A DNA stretch of 64,000 bases from Roseiarcus sp963829505 (GTDB lineage: Bacteria; Pseudomonadota; Alphaproteobacteria; Rhizobiales; Beijerinckiaceae), in NCBI GenBank assembly GCA_963829505.1, contig CAWHIL010000001.1, positions 310,001 through 374,000 on the forward strand, in the 5' to 3' direction. Position 1 is the first letter of the stretch. The number at the start of each line of letters is the position of its first letter. Below the pieces are notes generated by a model that was not told where the DNA came from, made no database searches, and saw only the letters and a list, made by a program, of their open reading frames with translations. The translations under genes and the position numbers were made by a program. This document shows positions 7,809-16,294 of this stretch, in pieces.

Positions 7809-9356
7809 ATGGAGCATTACAAAGTGGGAAACCTGTTTTCTGTTCGCCCCGCCGGCAAGTCGCTACGCGCCGCACTGCTCGGGGCGGCTGCCGTCGCCGC
7901 GGTCGGCGCCGTGACCATCGAGACCCTGCCGCTTTCCGTTCCCTCCGCTGTCGCCGCGGCGTCCGTTCCCTCGGCCGGCCCGGCGTCGTTCGCCGACGTC
8001 GTCGACCACGTCAAGGGCGCGGTCGTCTCGGTCAAGGTCAAGATCGACGAGACTGCGGCTTCCGACGACGAGGACGCGCCGCAGCGTGAGATGCCGAACA
8101 TGCCCAAGGGCGGTCCGCTGGAGAAGTTCTTCCGCCAGTTCGGCGCGCCCGGCATGGGCGGCGAGCCGTTCGGCGAAGGCGCGCCGCACGCCCGCCCGCA
8201 CATGGGCATGGCGCAGGGCTCAGGCTTCTTCATTTCGTCCGACGGTTACATCGTAACCAACAACCACGTTGTCGACCACGCCAAGGACGTGACCATCACG
8301 ACCGCCGACGGCAAGACCGTTCCCGCCCGCGTCGTCGGCACGGATTCGAAGACCGACCTTGCCTTGCTCAAGACCGCCGAAGGCGCCGACTACCCTTACG
8401 TTCCGTTCGCGGCGCAGGCCCCGCGGGTCGGCGACTGGGTGATTGCGGTCGGCAACCCCTTCGGCCTCGGCGGCACGGTGACGGCGGGCATCGTCTCGGC
8501 GCGCGGCCGCGACATCGGCGCCGGCCCCTATGACGACTTCCTGCAGATCGACGCGCCGGTGAACCACGGCAACTCGGGCGGCCCGACCTTCAACGCCGAA
8601 GGCGAGGTGGTCGGCGTCAACACTGCGATCTTCTCGCCGTCGGGCGGCAGCGTCGGCATCGGCTTCGCCATCGCAAGCGACGTCGCCAAGACCGTTGTCG
8701 CCCAGCTCAAGGACACCGGCAAGGTCGCCCGCGGCTGGCTTGGCGTTCAGATCCAGCCGGTGTCGCAGGACATCGCCGACAGCCTCGGCCTCAAGGACGT
8801 TCGCGGCGCGCTCGTCGACAAGGCCGAGAAGGACTCGCCCGCCGCCTCCGCCGGTCTCAAGGACGGCGACGTGATCACGGCGCTCAACGGCGAGCAGGTC
8901 GCCAACTCGCATGACCTGGCGCGCAAGGTCGCCGCGCTCGGGCCGAAGAAGGACGCGGAACTGACCATCATGCGCAACGGCGCGCAGCAGACCGTCAAGG
9001 TGACCCTCGGCTCGCTTTCCGAGGATCGCCAGGCGAAGGCCGACGCGCCGGAGCAGGCGCCGAAGGACGCGCTCGCCAAGTACGGGCTGACGCTCGAGTC
9101 CGCCAATGCCGTCGACGGCGCCGGGAAGACCGGGGTGGTCGTGGCGGAGGTCGACCCCGAGGGCGCCGCCGCCCAGAAGGGCATCCAGACCGGCGACGTC
9201 ATCCTTCAGGTGGCGGGAAAGCCTGTGTCGCATCCGTCCGAGGTGGCGGCGGCGATCGGCTCGGCCAAGGCCGACGGCAAGAAGTCGGTGCTGGTGCAGA
9301 TCAGGAACGATAACGGAACGCACTTCGTCGCGCTCTCGACGCAGGCTGCATCGTAA
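7809..9356 (+). CDS. degP: Periplasmic serine protease/chaperone DegP (HtrA, Do family)
   Basis: 515 aa. An N-terminal hydrophobic export segment lies at about 20-55 (AALLGAAAVAAVGAVT). The trypsin-like domain has the full catalytic triad: His in VTNNHVVDH, Asp in DSKTDLALL and Ser in HGNSGGPTFN. Two PDZ domains follow, the first near GWLGVQIQPVSQDIAD and the second near VAEVDPEGAAAQKGIQ. It degrades or refolds misfolded envelope proteins and needs no ATP. It starts at the ATG at 7809, since the upstream sequence shows no family similarity. A terminator follows at 9414, so it is probably monocistronic. Confidence 0.95.
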   Translation: MEHYKVGNLFSVRPAGKSLRAALLGAAAVAAVGAVTIETLPLSVPSAVAAASVPSAGPASFADVVDHVKGAVVSVKVKIDETAASDDEDAPQREMPNMPKGGPLEKFFRQFGAPGMGGEPFGEGAPHARPHMGMAQGSGFFISSDGYIVTNNHVVDHAKDVTITTADGKTVPARVVGTDSKTDLALLKTAEGADYPYVPFAAQAPRVGDWVIAVGNPFGLGGTVTAGIVSARGRDIGAGPYDDFLQIDAPVNHGNSGGPTFNAEGEVVGVNTAIFSPSGGSVGIGFAIASDVAKTVVAQLKDTGKVARGWLGVQIQPVSQDIADSLGLKDVRGALVDKAEKDSPAASAGLKDGDVITALNGEQVANSHDLARKVAALGPKKDAELTIMRNGAQQTVKVTLGSLSEDRQAKADAPEQAPKDALAKYGLTLESANAVDGAGKTGVVVAEVDPEGAAAQKGIQTGDVILQVAGKPVSHPSEVAAAIGSAKADGKKSVLVQIRNDNGTHFVALSTQAAS

Positions 9357-9413
9357 GCGAAGCGGACCGGTTCCGGTCTCGGGGCGTCTCCCCTTCGCTC
9401 CTGACCGGATCAG

Positions 9414-9456
9414 CGGCAGGCCAAGCCTCTCGCAGGGCATGGCCTGCCGTCTTTTG
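9414..9456 (+). terminator. Rho-independent terminator of degP
   Basis: CGGCAGGCCA (9414-9423) pairs perfectly with TGGCCTGCCG (9440-9449) across a 16-base loop, followed by TCTTTT. It lies 58 bp after the degP stop, in the right orientation for it, and just before the end of the convergent TPM gene. Confidence 0.7.
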
Positions 9457-9479
9457 CGTTTGTCCGGGTACGTCGCGTC

Positions 9480-10085
9480 TCACACGATGTGGAAGCGATG
9501 GCGATGCGGAGGATCCTGCGTCCCGTCGGCCGGAAAGGCCTTGGCGAGCAGGTCGGCGCAGTCGTTGGCGAGTGTCGTCATCGCCGTCTCGATCGCGCCC
9601 GAGGCGAGAAGCGGAAGCGCCTTGTCGACCACCGCCTGCCACGCCTCGTTGGTGATCGCGGCGCCGGCTGCTTCCGCCGGAACGATGCGGATGTAGTGCT
9701 CGGCGAGCGAGACGTAGACGAGCACGCCGCTTTGCGTCCGGTCGAGACCGCGCAGGACGAACTGGGCGAGCGCGGCGCGATGGCCGGCGGAACGCGCGGC
9801 GCGGGCCGGCACGAGCGCCCGCCGCACGAAAGGCAGCGCGCCGAGGACCGCTGCGACGATCCCGACCAGAAGCTGGGCGATGTAGATTCGCTGGGCCGAC
9901 AGGTGGGTGAAGACGAGCAGCGGCAGCGGCGTCAGAAGCGCCAGCAGACAGGCGCCGAGCAGGAATTCGGCGTCGCGGGAGATCGAGGCCTCCGCCAGAA
10001 CGCCGGAGAGCGGCGCGCTTGTCCGGCGCTGCGCTTCGTCGAACGCCGTCTCGATGCGCATCTCGACGGCCGGGTCCAGAAGCAT
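9480..10085 (-). CDS. TPM-domain membrane protein (second TPM gene of the lemA operon)
   Basis: 201 aa. Two membrane spans at about 53-75 and 78-100 (FLLGACLLALLTPLPLLVF; QLLVGIVAAVLGALPFV) are followed by a TPM-type domain with GVLVYVSLAEHYIRIVPAE, which matches the beta-strand core seen in the upstream paralogue (ALLLIAPKERRVRVEVG). The start ATG overlaps the preceding gene's stop (TGATG at 10087-10083), indicating translational coupling. Such proteins occur beside LemA and are thought to act in envelope maintenance; the biochemical role is not established. Convergent with degP. Confidence 0.75.
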   Translation of the reverse strand: MLLDPAVEMRIETAFDEAQRRTSAPLSGVLAEASISRDAEFLLGACLLALLTPLPLLVFTHLSAQRIYIAQLLVGIVAAVLGALPFVRRALVPARAARSAGHRAALAQFVLRGLDRTQSGVLVYVSLAEHYIRIVPAEAAGAAITNEAWQAVVDKALPLLASGAIETAMTTLANDCADLLAKAFPADGTQDPPHRHRFHIV

Positions 10086-10858
10086 CACCAGCCCCCCGAA
10101 GCGCCGCCGCCGCCCGACGATCCCCCGCCGCCCGAGAAGCCGCCGCCGAAGCCTCCGCCGCCTCCGAACCCGCCTCCTCCGCCGAAGCCGCCCCCTCCGC
10201 CAAAGCCGCCGCCGCCCATCGGGATGAAGACGACGTTGCCGCCCGAGCGGCGCGCGATGCGCGAGAAGACGAACATGATGAAGAGGAAGATGAGGAAGGG
10301 TGCGATCGCGTCGAGGAGCGTCGCGTCCTGCTCGGTGCGCGTGTCGCGTGGCTTTGGCTTCCACTCGGCCGAGTCGGTGGTGAGCGTCGTAATGATGTCG
10401 TCGACGCCCCGCGTCACCCCGCCGTTGAAGTCGCCGGCCTTGAAGCGGGGCGCGATGGCGTTCGATATGATGATGCTCGAGACGGCGTCGGTCAGCGTCC
10501 CCTCGAGGCCGTAGCCGACCTCGACCCGTACGCGCCGCTCCTTCGGCGCGATCAGGAGGAGAGCGCCGTTGTCCTTCTTCGCTTCGCCGAGCTTCCACGT
10601 ACGGAAAAGCTCGTTGGCGTAAGGCTCGATCTCCTCGCCTTCGAGCGAGGGGACCGTCGCGACGACGAGTTGGATGCCGGACTTCTGTTCGAGGCTGTCG
10701 AGCTTGCGCTCGAGGTCGGCGATCGTGGCCGGCGACAGGATGTTGGCCGCGTCCACCACCCGGCCGCTGAGCGCCGGGAAGGTCGCGGCGAGCGCCGCGC
10801 CGGCGATCAGGAAGGCGGCGAAAAGCGCAAGGAGCGCTCGCGGGCAGGACCGGACCAT
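10085..10858 (-). CDS. Exported TPM-domain protein with glycine-rich C-terminus
   Basis: 257 aa. A signal peptide (about 1-25, ending AGAALA) precedes a TPM domain (about 30-155; FPALSGRVVDAANILSP, VVATVPSLEG, EVGYGLEGTLTD). A transmembrane segment (about 187-205, IAPFLIFLFIMFVFSRIA) and a tail of repeated GGGGGFGG units to the end follow. TPM proteins of this layout are inner-membrane anchored with the domain outside. Some plant TPM relatives take part in photosystem repair, but bacterial function is unclear. It sits 22 bp downstream of lemA, the classic pairing. Confidence 0.85.
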   Translation of the reverse strand: MVRSCPRALLALFAAFLIAGAALAATFPALSGRVVDAANILSPATIADLERKLDSLEQKSGIQLVVATVPSLEGEEIEPYANELFRTWKLGEAKKDNGALLLIAPKERRVRVEVGYGLEGTLTDAVSSIIISNAIAPRFKAGDFNGGVTRGVDDIITTLTTDSAEWKPKPRDTRTEQDATLLDAIAPFLIFLFIMFVFSRIARRSGGNVVFIPMGGGGFGGGGGFGGGGGFGGGGGFGGGFSGGGGSSGGGGASGGW

Positions 10859-10880
10859 GGCGCCGCCCCTTCCGCTAGGG

Positions 10881-11477
10881 CTAGAACTTCACCTTCGGCG
10901 CGCCCTGCGCTTCGGCTTCGGCGGTGAAGGGCACGAGCGGCTTCACCGAGCGGAAGACCGTATTCGCCCAGATCACGGTCGGGAAGGTCCTGAGCTCGGT
11001 GTTGAAGTCCTGCGCCGAAGCGATGTAGTCCCGGCGCGCGACCGCGATGCGGTTTTCGGTCCCCTCGAGCTGCGACTGGAGTGCGAGGAAGTTCTGGTTC
11101 GACTTGAGGTCCGGATAGTTCTCGCTGACCGCGAGCAGGCGCCCGAGCGCGCCCGAGAGCTGCGCCTGCGCCTGCTGCAGGGCCTTGACCTTCTCGGGGT
11201 CGGTCAGGTCGTCCGCGGTGAGGTTGATCGCCGTCGCCTTTGCGCGCGCCTCCGTCACCTCGGTCAGCACGTCCTTCTCCTGCTTGGCGTAGCCTTGGAC
11301 GGTCGCCACCAGGTTCGGCACGAGATCGGCGCGCCGCTGGTACTGGTTCTGGACCTCCGCCCACTTGGCCCTGGCGGCCTCCTCCTTGGTCGGGATGACG
11401 TTGTAGCCGCAGCCCGACAGAGTGAGCGCCACGAGCGCCAGGGCGAAAAACGAACGGAGACGAGCCGATAGTGACAA
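10881..11477 (-). CDS. lemA: LemA family lipoprotein
   Basis: About 198 aa if started at the TTG at 11477, which follows a GGGGGG stretch usable as a ribosome binding site. The frame is open to an ATG at 11624, but that would bury the signal sequence behind ~49 basic residues. The signal sequence ends in a lipobox, ALTLSGC, so the mature protein would be a lipid-anchored lipoprotein. The long helical LemA core shows AKWAEVQNQYQRRADLVPNL and ENYPDLKSNQNFLALQ, then NTVFRSVKPLVPFTAEAEAQ at the end. LemA function is uncertain; in this position it pairs with the two TPM genes. Confidence 0.85.
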   Translation of the reverse strand: MSLSARLRSFFALALVALTLSGCGYNVIPTKEEAARAKWAEVQNQYQRRADLVPNLVATVQGYAKQEKDVLTEVTEARAKATAINLTADDLTDPEKVKALQQAQAQLSGALGRLLAVSENYPDLKSNQNFLALQSQLEGTENRIAVARRDYIASAQDFNTELRTFPTVIWANTVFRSVKPLVPFTAEAEAQGAPKVKF

Positions 11478-11673
11478 AGGAACCCCCCAAAATCCTTGCG
11501 GGCGCACGCTTGCCCGGACGCCACTATACAGGCTGGGTCGGCTGTTCGCCAAGCGCGGAAGTCTTGGGCTCGAGCAGGCCCGGCGGGACAGAAAATCGGG
11601 CTCGCTTGATCGCGCTCCCCGCATTCACTAGAAACGCGGCCTCATTCGACCAAGGGCGACAAGGACATTTGCG

Positions 11674-12693
11674 ATGCGCGTCTATTACGACCGGGACTCC
11701 GACCTCAACCTGATCAAGAGCAAGAAGGTCGCCGTGGTCGGCTACGGTAGCCAGGGCCACGCGCACATCCTCAACCTACGCGACAGCGGCGTGAAGGAAA
11801 TCGCGGTCGCGCTGCGACCGGGCTCGGCCTCCGCCAAAAAGGCCGAGGCCGAGGGGATCAAGGTCATGGACGTGCCGACCGCCGCCAAATGGGCCGACGT
11901 CGTCATGATGCTGACGCCGGACGAACTCCAGTCCGACATCTACAAGGCAGACCTCGCCCCCAACATGAAGCAGGGCGCGGCGCTCATGTTCGCCCACGGC
12001 CTCAACGTCCACTTCAACCTGATCGAGCCGCGGGCCGACCTCGACGTGCTGATGGTCGCGCCGAAGGGGCCCGGGCATACGGTGCGCTCCGAATACAAGC
12101 GCGGCGGCGGCGTCCCCTGCCTCATCGCCATCCACAAGGACGCCAGCGGCAACGCCCACGACCTTGGCCTCTCCTACGCCTCCGCGATCGGGGGCGGCCG
12201 AGCCGGCGTGATCGAGACGACGTTCCGCGAAGAATGCGAGACGGATCTCTTCGGCGAGCAGGTGGTGCTTTGCGGCGGCCTCGTCGAACTCATCCGCGCC
12301 GGCTACGAGACGCTGGTCGAGGCGGGCTATGCGCCCGAGATGGCTTATTTCGAGTGCCTGCACGAGGTGAAGCTGATTGTCGACCTCATCTACGAGGGCG
12401 GCATCGCCAACATGAACTATTCGATCTCCAACACCGCCGAATATGGCGAGTACGTCACCGGCCCGCGGATCGTCACCGCAGCGACCAAGGCCGAGATGAA
12501 GCGCGTGCTCGACGACATTCAGAGCGGCCGCTTCGCGCGCGACTGGATGCTCGAGAACCGGGTCAATCAGACCTCGTTCAAGGCGCTGCGCGCCCAAGCG
12601 AACGCCCATCCGATCGAGGAGGTCGGCGCGAAGCTCCGTGCGATGATGCCCTGGATCGGCAAGAACAAGCTGGTGGACAAGGAGAAGAACTGA
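11674..12693 (+). CDS. ilvC: Ketol-acid reductoisomerase
   Basis: 339 aa, the usual class I length. It converts 2-acetolactate to 2,3-dihydroxyisovalerate with NADPH and Mg2+ in valine/leucine/isoleucine synthesis. The nucleotide-binding loop VGYGSQGHAHILNLRDSG lies at about 24-41. The C-terminal knotted domain carries the metal-binding acidic residues in EECETDLFGEQ and the FECLHEVKLIVDLIYEGG helix. MRVYYDRDSDLNLIKSKK is the standard N-terminus and AAGGACA precedes it as ribosome binding site. It stands alone; ilvB/N are not in the window. Confidence 0.97.
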   Translation: MRVYYDRDSDLNLIKSKKVAVVGYGSQGHAHILNLRDSGVKEIAVALRPGSASAKKAEAEGIKVMDVPTAAKWADVVMMLTPDELQSDIYKADLAPNMKQGAALMFAHGLNVHFNLIEPRADLDVLMVAPKGPGHTVRSEYKRGGGVPCLIAIHKDASGNAHDLGLSYASAIGGGRAGVIETTFREECETDLFGEQVVLCGGLVELIRAGYETLVEAGYAPEMAYFECLHEVKLIVDLIYEGGIANMNYSISNTAEYGEYVTGPRIVTAATKAEMKRVLDDIQSGRFARDWMLENRVNQTSFKALRAQANAHPIEEVGAKLRAMMPWIGKNKLVDKEKN

Positions 12694-12855
12694 GTCCAAT
12701 CGCCCTTCTCGCCGCGTGGCGAGGGACAGCCCGCGAAGCAGCCGAGACGAGGGGTTCCCAGGAGACGCGGACGGGCCGCATTCCCGCTTGCCAGTCCGGC
12801 GCGCCTTTGCTACATGCCGCCCCTCGCGGTCGAGCCGCCGCCGCGAGTTTTCGAT

Positions 12856-12931
<76 letters not shown>

Positions 12932-13067
12932 TCGAATCTCTTGATCTTCGTTTGAATTTGGCGCTTGAGGACAAAGCGGGATCTGCGCCGCGTCGCAGAG
13001 ACTTGGGCGCCGCCGGCGGATCCGGACTCCCCTGCGGCCCAATGCTGCGCAAGACTGGAGGACCGCC

Positions 13068-13439
13068 GTGAGGAACTGCATCTTGGCCGCCGCGCTCGGC
13101 GCGGCGCTACTGGGACTTCCCACGGAGATCTTCGCGCAGGCCACGCAGAAGGCGACCGCGATGAAGCCGAAGCCCGCGATCGCGGAGGATGCGACGGTCA
13201 CAGTCCTCGTAACCAACGCGCGCAGGGCCGATCTTGTCCAGTTGCAGGCGTCCGAGAGCGGCTCCGCCAACTGGAAGAAGGTTTACGGCGCGCTCAAAGC
13301 CGGCGCGAAGGCGGAGGTCAAACTACCGCGCGGCCTGCATTGCCGCGTCGACCTGCACGGAACGTTCGCCAACGGGGAGTCGATGGACGCCTCCGATGTC
13401 GACGCTTGCGAGCAGAAGACGCTGAACCTGACGGACTGA
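13068..13439 (+). CDS. Small exported protein of unknown function
   Basis: 123 aa from a GTG start at 13068, with GGAG seven bases upstream. A signal peptide occupies about residues 1-23 (ILAAALGAALLGL then PTEIFAQA). The mature part has two cysteines, in GLHCRVDL and DVDACEQK, that could form one disulfide, and a beta-rich pattern (ATVTVLVTNARRADLVQLQ). No family recognised. It lies just after tRNA-Lys and before the convergent GntR gene, and has no operon partners. Confidence 0.6.
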   Translation: MRNCILAAALGAALLGLPTEIFAQATQKATAMKPKPAIAEDATVTVLVTNARRADLVQLQASESGSANWKKVYGALKAGAKAEVKLPRGLHCRVDLHGTFANGESMDASDVDACEQKTLNLTD

Positions 13440-13560
13440 TCGCGGGGCGATGCGCGTTCGGTCCTAAGCCAGGACGTCCGCGCGGCGGCAAGCGATCCGG
13501 TGTCCCCCAACAGCAGAGATCGCGAGCGATCAAGATCCGATGCGGGACGCCGCCGTCACG

Positions 13561-14277
13561 CTACCCCGCTGCGGCCTTCTGCCGCGCCTTGAGCAGCGCC
13601 TCGAGCGCCGCGACCGAGCGCTCGATATGTTCGCCGGCAAGCGTTGCGGCGAGGTCGGCGTCGCGCGCCAGCGTCGCGTCTAGAATGCCCTGATGCTCGG
13701 CGTGGACGTCGCGTGGGATTGCGCGGCGCGAGGCGACGAGCCTGCGGTAGCGCTCGGACTGCTGGTAGAGAAGCGCGTGCAGGCGATGGAGCCAGGGCGA
13801 AGGGCAAGCGGCGATCAGCGCGCGATGGAAGTCGCGGTTGCGCGCCTCGAATTCGGCGACCGCGGCAGCCGGATCGTCGCGCAGCCGCTCCTCGGTCTTT
13901 GACAGCTTGTAGAAGGCCGCCACGATGTCGGCCTCCCACGCCTCGCCGCCGACGGCGATGGCCTGCCGCAACGCCTCGGTTTCGATGAGCTTGCGCACTT
14001 CCGTCAGGTCGCGGAAATCCTCAAGCGTCGCTGAGGCGACGCGGAATCCGCGCTGCCCCTCGCTCGTCACGAGCGCCTCTCCCAGCAGCCGGGTCAACGC
14101 CTCGCGGATGGTCGAGCCGGAGACTTCGTAGCGGGCCCGCAATTCCTCGGTACGGAGCTTCGCGCCCGGTTCGAGCGTCCCGTCGATGATCTCGGTGCGA
14201 AGGGTTGCATAGGCCGCTTCGATGAGGGTCTTGCCCTTGGCCTCGCCCGGACGGTCGGCGACTGCGACGTCGGTCAT
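13561..14277 (-). CDS. GntR-family regulator (FCD subgroup), divergent to the phenol operon
   Basis: 238 aa from the ATG at 14277, which has a good AAGGGAGAGG ribosome binding site; the open frame to 14364 adds unrelated residues. N-terminal winged helix (about 15-80): YATLRTEIIDGTLEPGAKL, VSGSTIREALTRL, GFRVAS. C-terminal all-helical FCD ligand domain (about 90-225) with the D, H and H residues usual for metal or carboxylate binding (NRDFHRALI, HAEHQGIL). FCD regulators typically respond to carboxylic acids, here plausibly a ring-cleavage intermediate. It replaces the sigma-54 activator (DmpR type) that commonly controls dmp operons. Confidence 0.85.
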   Translation of the reverse strand: MTDVAVADRPGEAKGKTLIEAAYATLRTEIIDGTLEPGAKLRTEELRARYEVSGSTIREALTRLLGEALVTSEGQRGFRVASATLEDFRDLTEVRKLIETEALRQAIAVGGEAWEADIVAAFYKLSKTEERLRDDPAAAVAEFEARNRDFHRALIAACPSPWLHRLHALLYQQSERYRRLVASRRAIPRDVHAEHQGILDATLARDADLAATLAGEHIERSVAALEALLKARQKAAAG

Positions 14278-14682
14278 GCTCGGCCTCTCCCTTGAGCTTT
14301 CGGGGGCACGACGGGACGCCTCCGCGATTCGGCCAAGCCTCTCCCAATCCCGGCGGCCATGCAACCTAAAATATCGTCATTTCAGCCGAACAACGACAAT
14401 TGAAGTGTTATCCATGCGAACGGTCCTTCGCGTTCCAGCGCACCCTCGGATTTTGGCAATTCCGTCCGATTCATCGGCACCAACGGTTCAATCCGCCGAT
14501 TCTTTCACAAAATGAGAAAAATAATCGTCAAAAGGTATTAATATCGATATTTAATTTGACTGCCGATATCATCCTCCGTTAGCGATACTCCCGTTGAGAG
14601 CGAGGCGCGGTCGCGGACAGGGACGGCAAGTCTAGGCCGATCCGCCTCAAAGAGGCGTGGGAAACGCTCGCTGGAGGAGCGC
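14278..14682. promoter_or_regulatory. Divergent control region of gntR and the dmp operon, with two candidate operators
   Basis: 405 bases, markedly AT-rich at 14500-14580. AATATCGTCATT (14370-14381) lies 93 bp before the gntR start and the perfect palindrome AATATCGATATT (14540-14551) lies 132 bp before dmpK; they match at 10 of 12 bases, suggesting one site for each promoter. TTGACT at about 14557 is a possible -35 for the operon. I found no -24/-12 sigma-54 element (GG-N10-GC in TGGCAC-N5-TTGC context). Binding of these sites by the GntR protein is inference. Confidence 0.5.
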
Positions 14683-15003
14683 ATGGGTCAAAGAAAGACG
14701 CCGCTGAAGAAATTCGTGCGCGTCACCGGCGTGCGCTCCGGGCGTTACGTCGAATTCGAATTTTCCGTCAACGACGCCGACCTCACGGTCGAACTGATCC
14801 TGCCCCTCGCCGCCTTCGAGGAATTCTGCGCGCTTCAGGAGGTCGTCCGGCTCCCGCCCGCCGAAGGGGTCGGGGAGGAGTTCGAGAAGCTCGCCTGGCG
14901 GACCCGGCAACCCGGGCTGCTGCGCCGCGTCCGGAATGCGGGCGAAGCGAGCCAAACATCAACTAGCACGCAACAACGACATCCGAGGGAGGAGACCCAG
15001 TGA
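14683..15003 (+). CDS. dmpK: Phenol hydroxylase assembly subunit DmpK-like
   Basis: 106 aa. The core KFVRVTGVRSGRYVEFEFSV, then DLTVELILPLAAFEEFC, matches the small DmpK/PhK family that helps insert iron into the phenol hydroxylase oxygenase and is not needed for turnover. CTGGAGGAG gives a strong ribosome binding site. The last ~20 residues are low complexity. The stop overlaps the GTG start of dmpL (GTGA at 15000), so it leads the operon in the canonical position. Confidence 0.85.
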   Translation: MGQRKTPLKKFVRVTGVRSGRYVEFEFSVNDADLTVELILPLAAFEEFCALQEVVRLPPAEGVGEEFEKLAWRTRQPGLLRRVRNAGEASQTSTSTQQRHPREETQ

Positions 15004-15986
15004 CGGTTCAAATCAAGACCATCGATCTCGAGCCGAAGCGGCACACGTTCGGCCACATCGCTCGCCGTCTCGGCGCCGACAAGCCCGCGTCGCGCTACCA
15101 GGAGGCCACGCTCGACGTCCAGGCGACGGCGAACTTCCACTACAAGCCGCTCTGGGAGCCCGAGTTCTGGCACGCCGACACGCGCAAGTCGGCGGTCGTG
15201 ATGGAGGACTGGTACAAGCCGCTCGACCCGCGCCAGTTCTACTACGCGACCTACAACATCGCGCGCGCCAACATGAATCAGTCGGTCGACCGCAACTTCG
15301 CCTTCGTCGAGGAGCGCGGCCTGATCGAGAAGTTGTCGCTCGAGGCCAAGGCTGCGATCGAGCGCGGGTTTCTGCCGCTGCGCCACCTGCACTGGGGCTC
15401 GAACATGAACATGTCCGAGATCTGCCAGCGCGGCTACGGCACGGCGGTCACCGCGCCCTGCATCTTCTCGGCCGGCGATCACCTCGGCATGGCGCAGATC
15501 GTGTCGCGCATTGGCCTCGAACTCGACGGGCAGACCGGCGCGAGCCTCGACAAGGCCAAGCAGACTTGGCTCTCCGACCCCGCCTGGCAGGGCGCGCGCC
15601 GCTTGATCGAGGACAGCTTCGTCGAGCGCGACTGGTTCAAGCTCTTCGTCGTCCAGACGCTCGGCGTCAACGCGGTGCTGTTCGACACGGCCTATAAGCA
15701 CTTCGACGCAGCGTGGCGCGACGGGGCGATCCCGGTGGCGATGCTGACCGAATTCATGGCCGACTGGCGCGCCGAGGAGAGCCGCTGGAGCGACCACGTC
15801 GTCAAGACGGTCGCGGCGGAGAGCGAAGCCAACAAAAGGCTCGTCTCGGAATGGGCGAGCCGCGCTATCGGACTTGCGATCGAGGCGGCCCAGCCGCTCG
15901 CCGAAGCGTTCGGCGCCTTGAACTCCGCAAGGGCGGTTGGCGACGCGGCCAAGTCACGCGCCCGCGCGCTCGGCCTCAACATCTAA
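15000..15986 (+). CDS. dmpL: Phenol hydroxylase oxygenase subunit DmpL (beta type)
   Basis: 328 aa, GTG start overlapping the dmpK stop and preceded by GGGAGGAGA. It belongs to the ferritin-like fold of diiron monooxygenase beta subunits, which lacks the iron ligands but frames the dimer interface of the (alpha-beta-gamma)2 hydroxylase. Recognisable blocks include YKPLWEPEFWHADTRKS, MEDWYKPLDPRQFYYATYN and LRHLHWGSNMNMSEICQRG. Length agrees with DmpL (about 330 aa). It functions with DmpN and DmpO. Confidence 0.93.
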   Translation: MTVQIKTIDLEPKRHTFGHIARRLGADKPASRYQEATLDVQATANFHYKPLWEPEFWHADTRKSAVVMEDWYKPLDPRQFYYATYNIARANMNQSVDRNFAFVEERGLIEKLSLEAKAAIERGFLPLRHLHWGSNMNMSEICQRGYGTAVTAPCIFSAGDHLGMAQIVSRIGLELDGQTGASLDKAKQTWLSDPAWQGARRLIEDSFVERDWFKLFVVQTLGVNAVLFDTAYKHFDAAWRDGAIPVAMLTEFMADWRAEESRWSDHVVKTVAAESEANKRLVSEWASRAIGLAIEAAQPLAEAFGALNSARAVGDAAKSRARALGLNI

Positions 15987-16002
15987 CGGGAAGGAAACCA
16001 AC

Positions 16003-16275
16003 ATGGCGCAAGTCGCCTCGCTCACGCTTCTGCACAACGACGATGCCCGCCCGATCATCGAGGCGATCCTCGCCGACAACAGCAACGTCCGCATTCTCGA
16101 GATGCCGGGCTGCGTCAAGCTCGACCGCGACATGGAGCTCGTTGTGAACCGCGGTTCCGTCGAGGAGCGCCTCGGGCGCGCCTGGGACCCCCAGGAGATG
16201 CATCTCGTGCTCGTCTCGATGGCCGGCAACCTCGACGAAGACGACGACCGCTTCGCGGTCGGCTGGAAACACTAA
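16003..16275 (+). CDS. dmpM: Phenol hydroxylase regulatory (effector) protein DmpM
   Basis: 90 aa from the ATG at 16003, preceded by GGGAAGGAAA; an earlier in-frame start at 15937 lies within dmpL. It is the cofactorless effector that docks on the hydroxylase and controls electron transfer and coupling. Family features: DNSNVRILEMPGCVKLDRD and the acidic tail DEDDDRFAVGWKH. Size is that of DmpM. It lies 17 bp after dmpL. Confidence 0.93.
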   Translation: MAQVASLTLLHNDDARPIIEAILADNSNVRILEMPGCVKLDRDMELVVNRGSVEERLGRAWDPQEMHLVLVSMAGNLDEDDDRFAVGWKH

Positions 16276-16294
16276 GAACTCGGGAGGACAAGAC

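Noticed and set aside
8220..9440. Long minus-strand frame of 406 codons opposite degP
   Set aside because: It is antisense to an intact, recognisable protease. The sequence is Arg/Asp-rich and resembles no family; high GC creates such shadows.
10085..10250. Glycine-codon repeats as a CRISPR or tandem DNA repeat
   Set aside because: The repeats are in-frame Gly/Phe codons of the TPM protein tail, without spacers of regular length.
9489..10514. Plus-strand frame with long proline runs
   Set aside because: The proline runs are the antisense of the glycine-rich tail of the TPM protein; no independent coding signal.
14278..14682. Sigma-54 promoter before the dmp operon
   Set aside because: No TGGCAC-N5-TTGC-like element was found in the region, and no XylR/DmpR-type gene is in the window.
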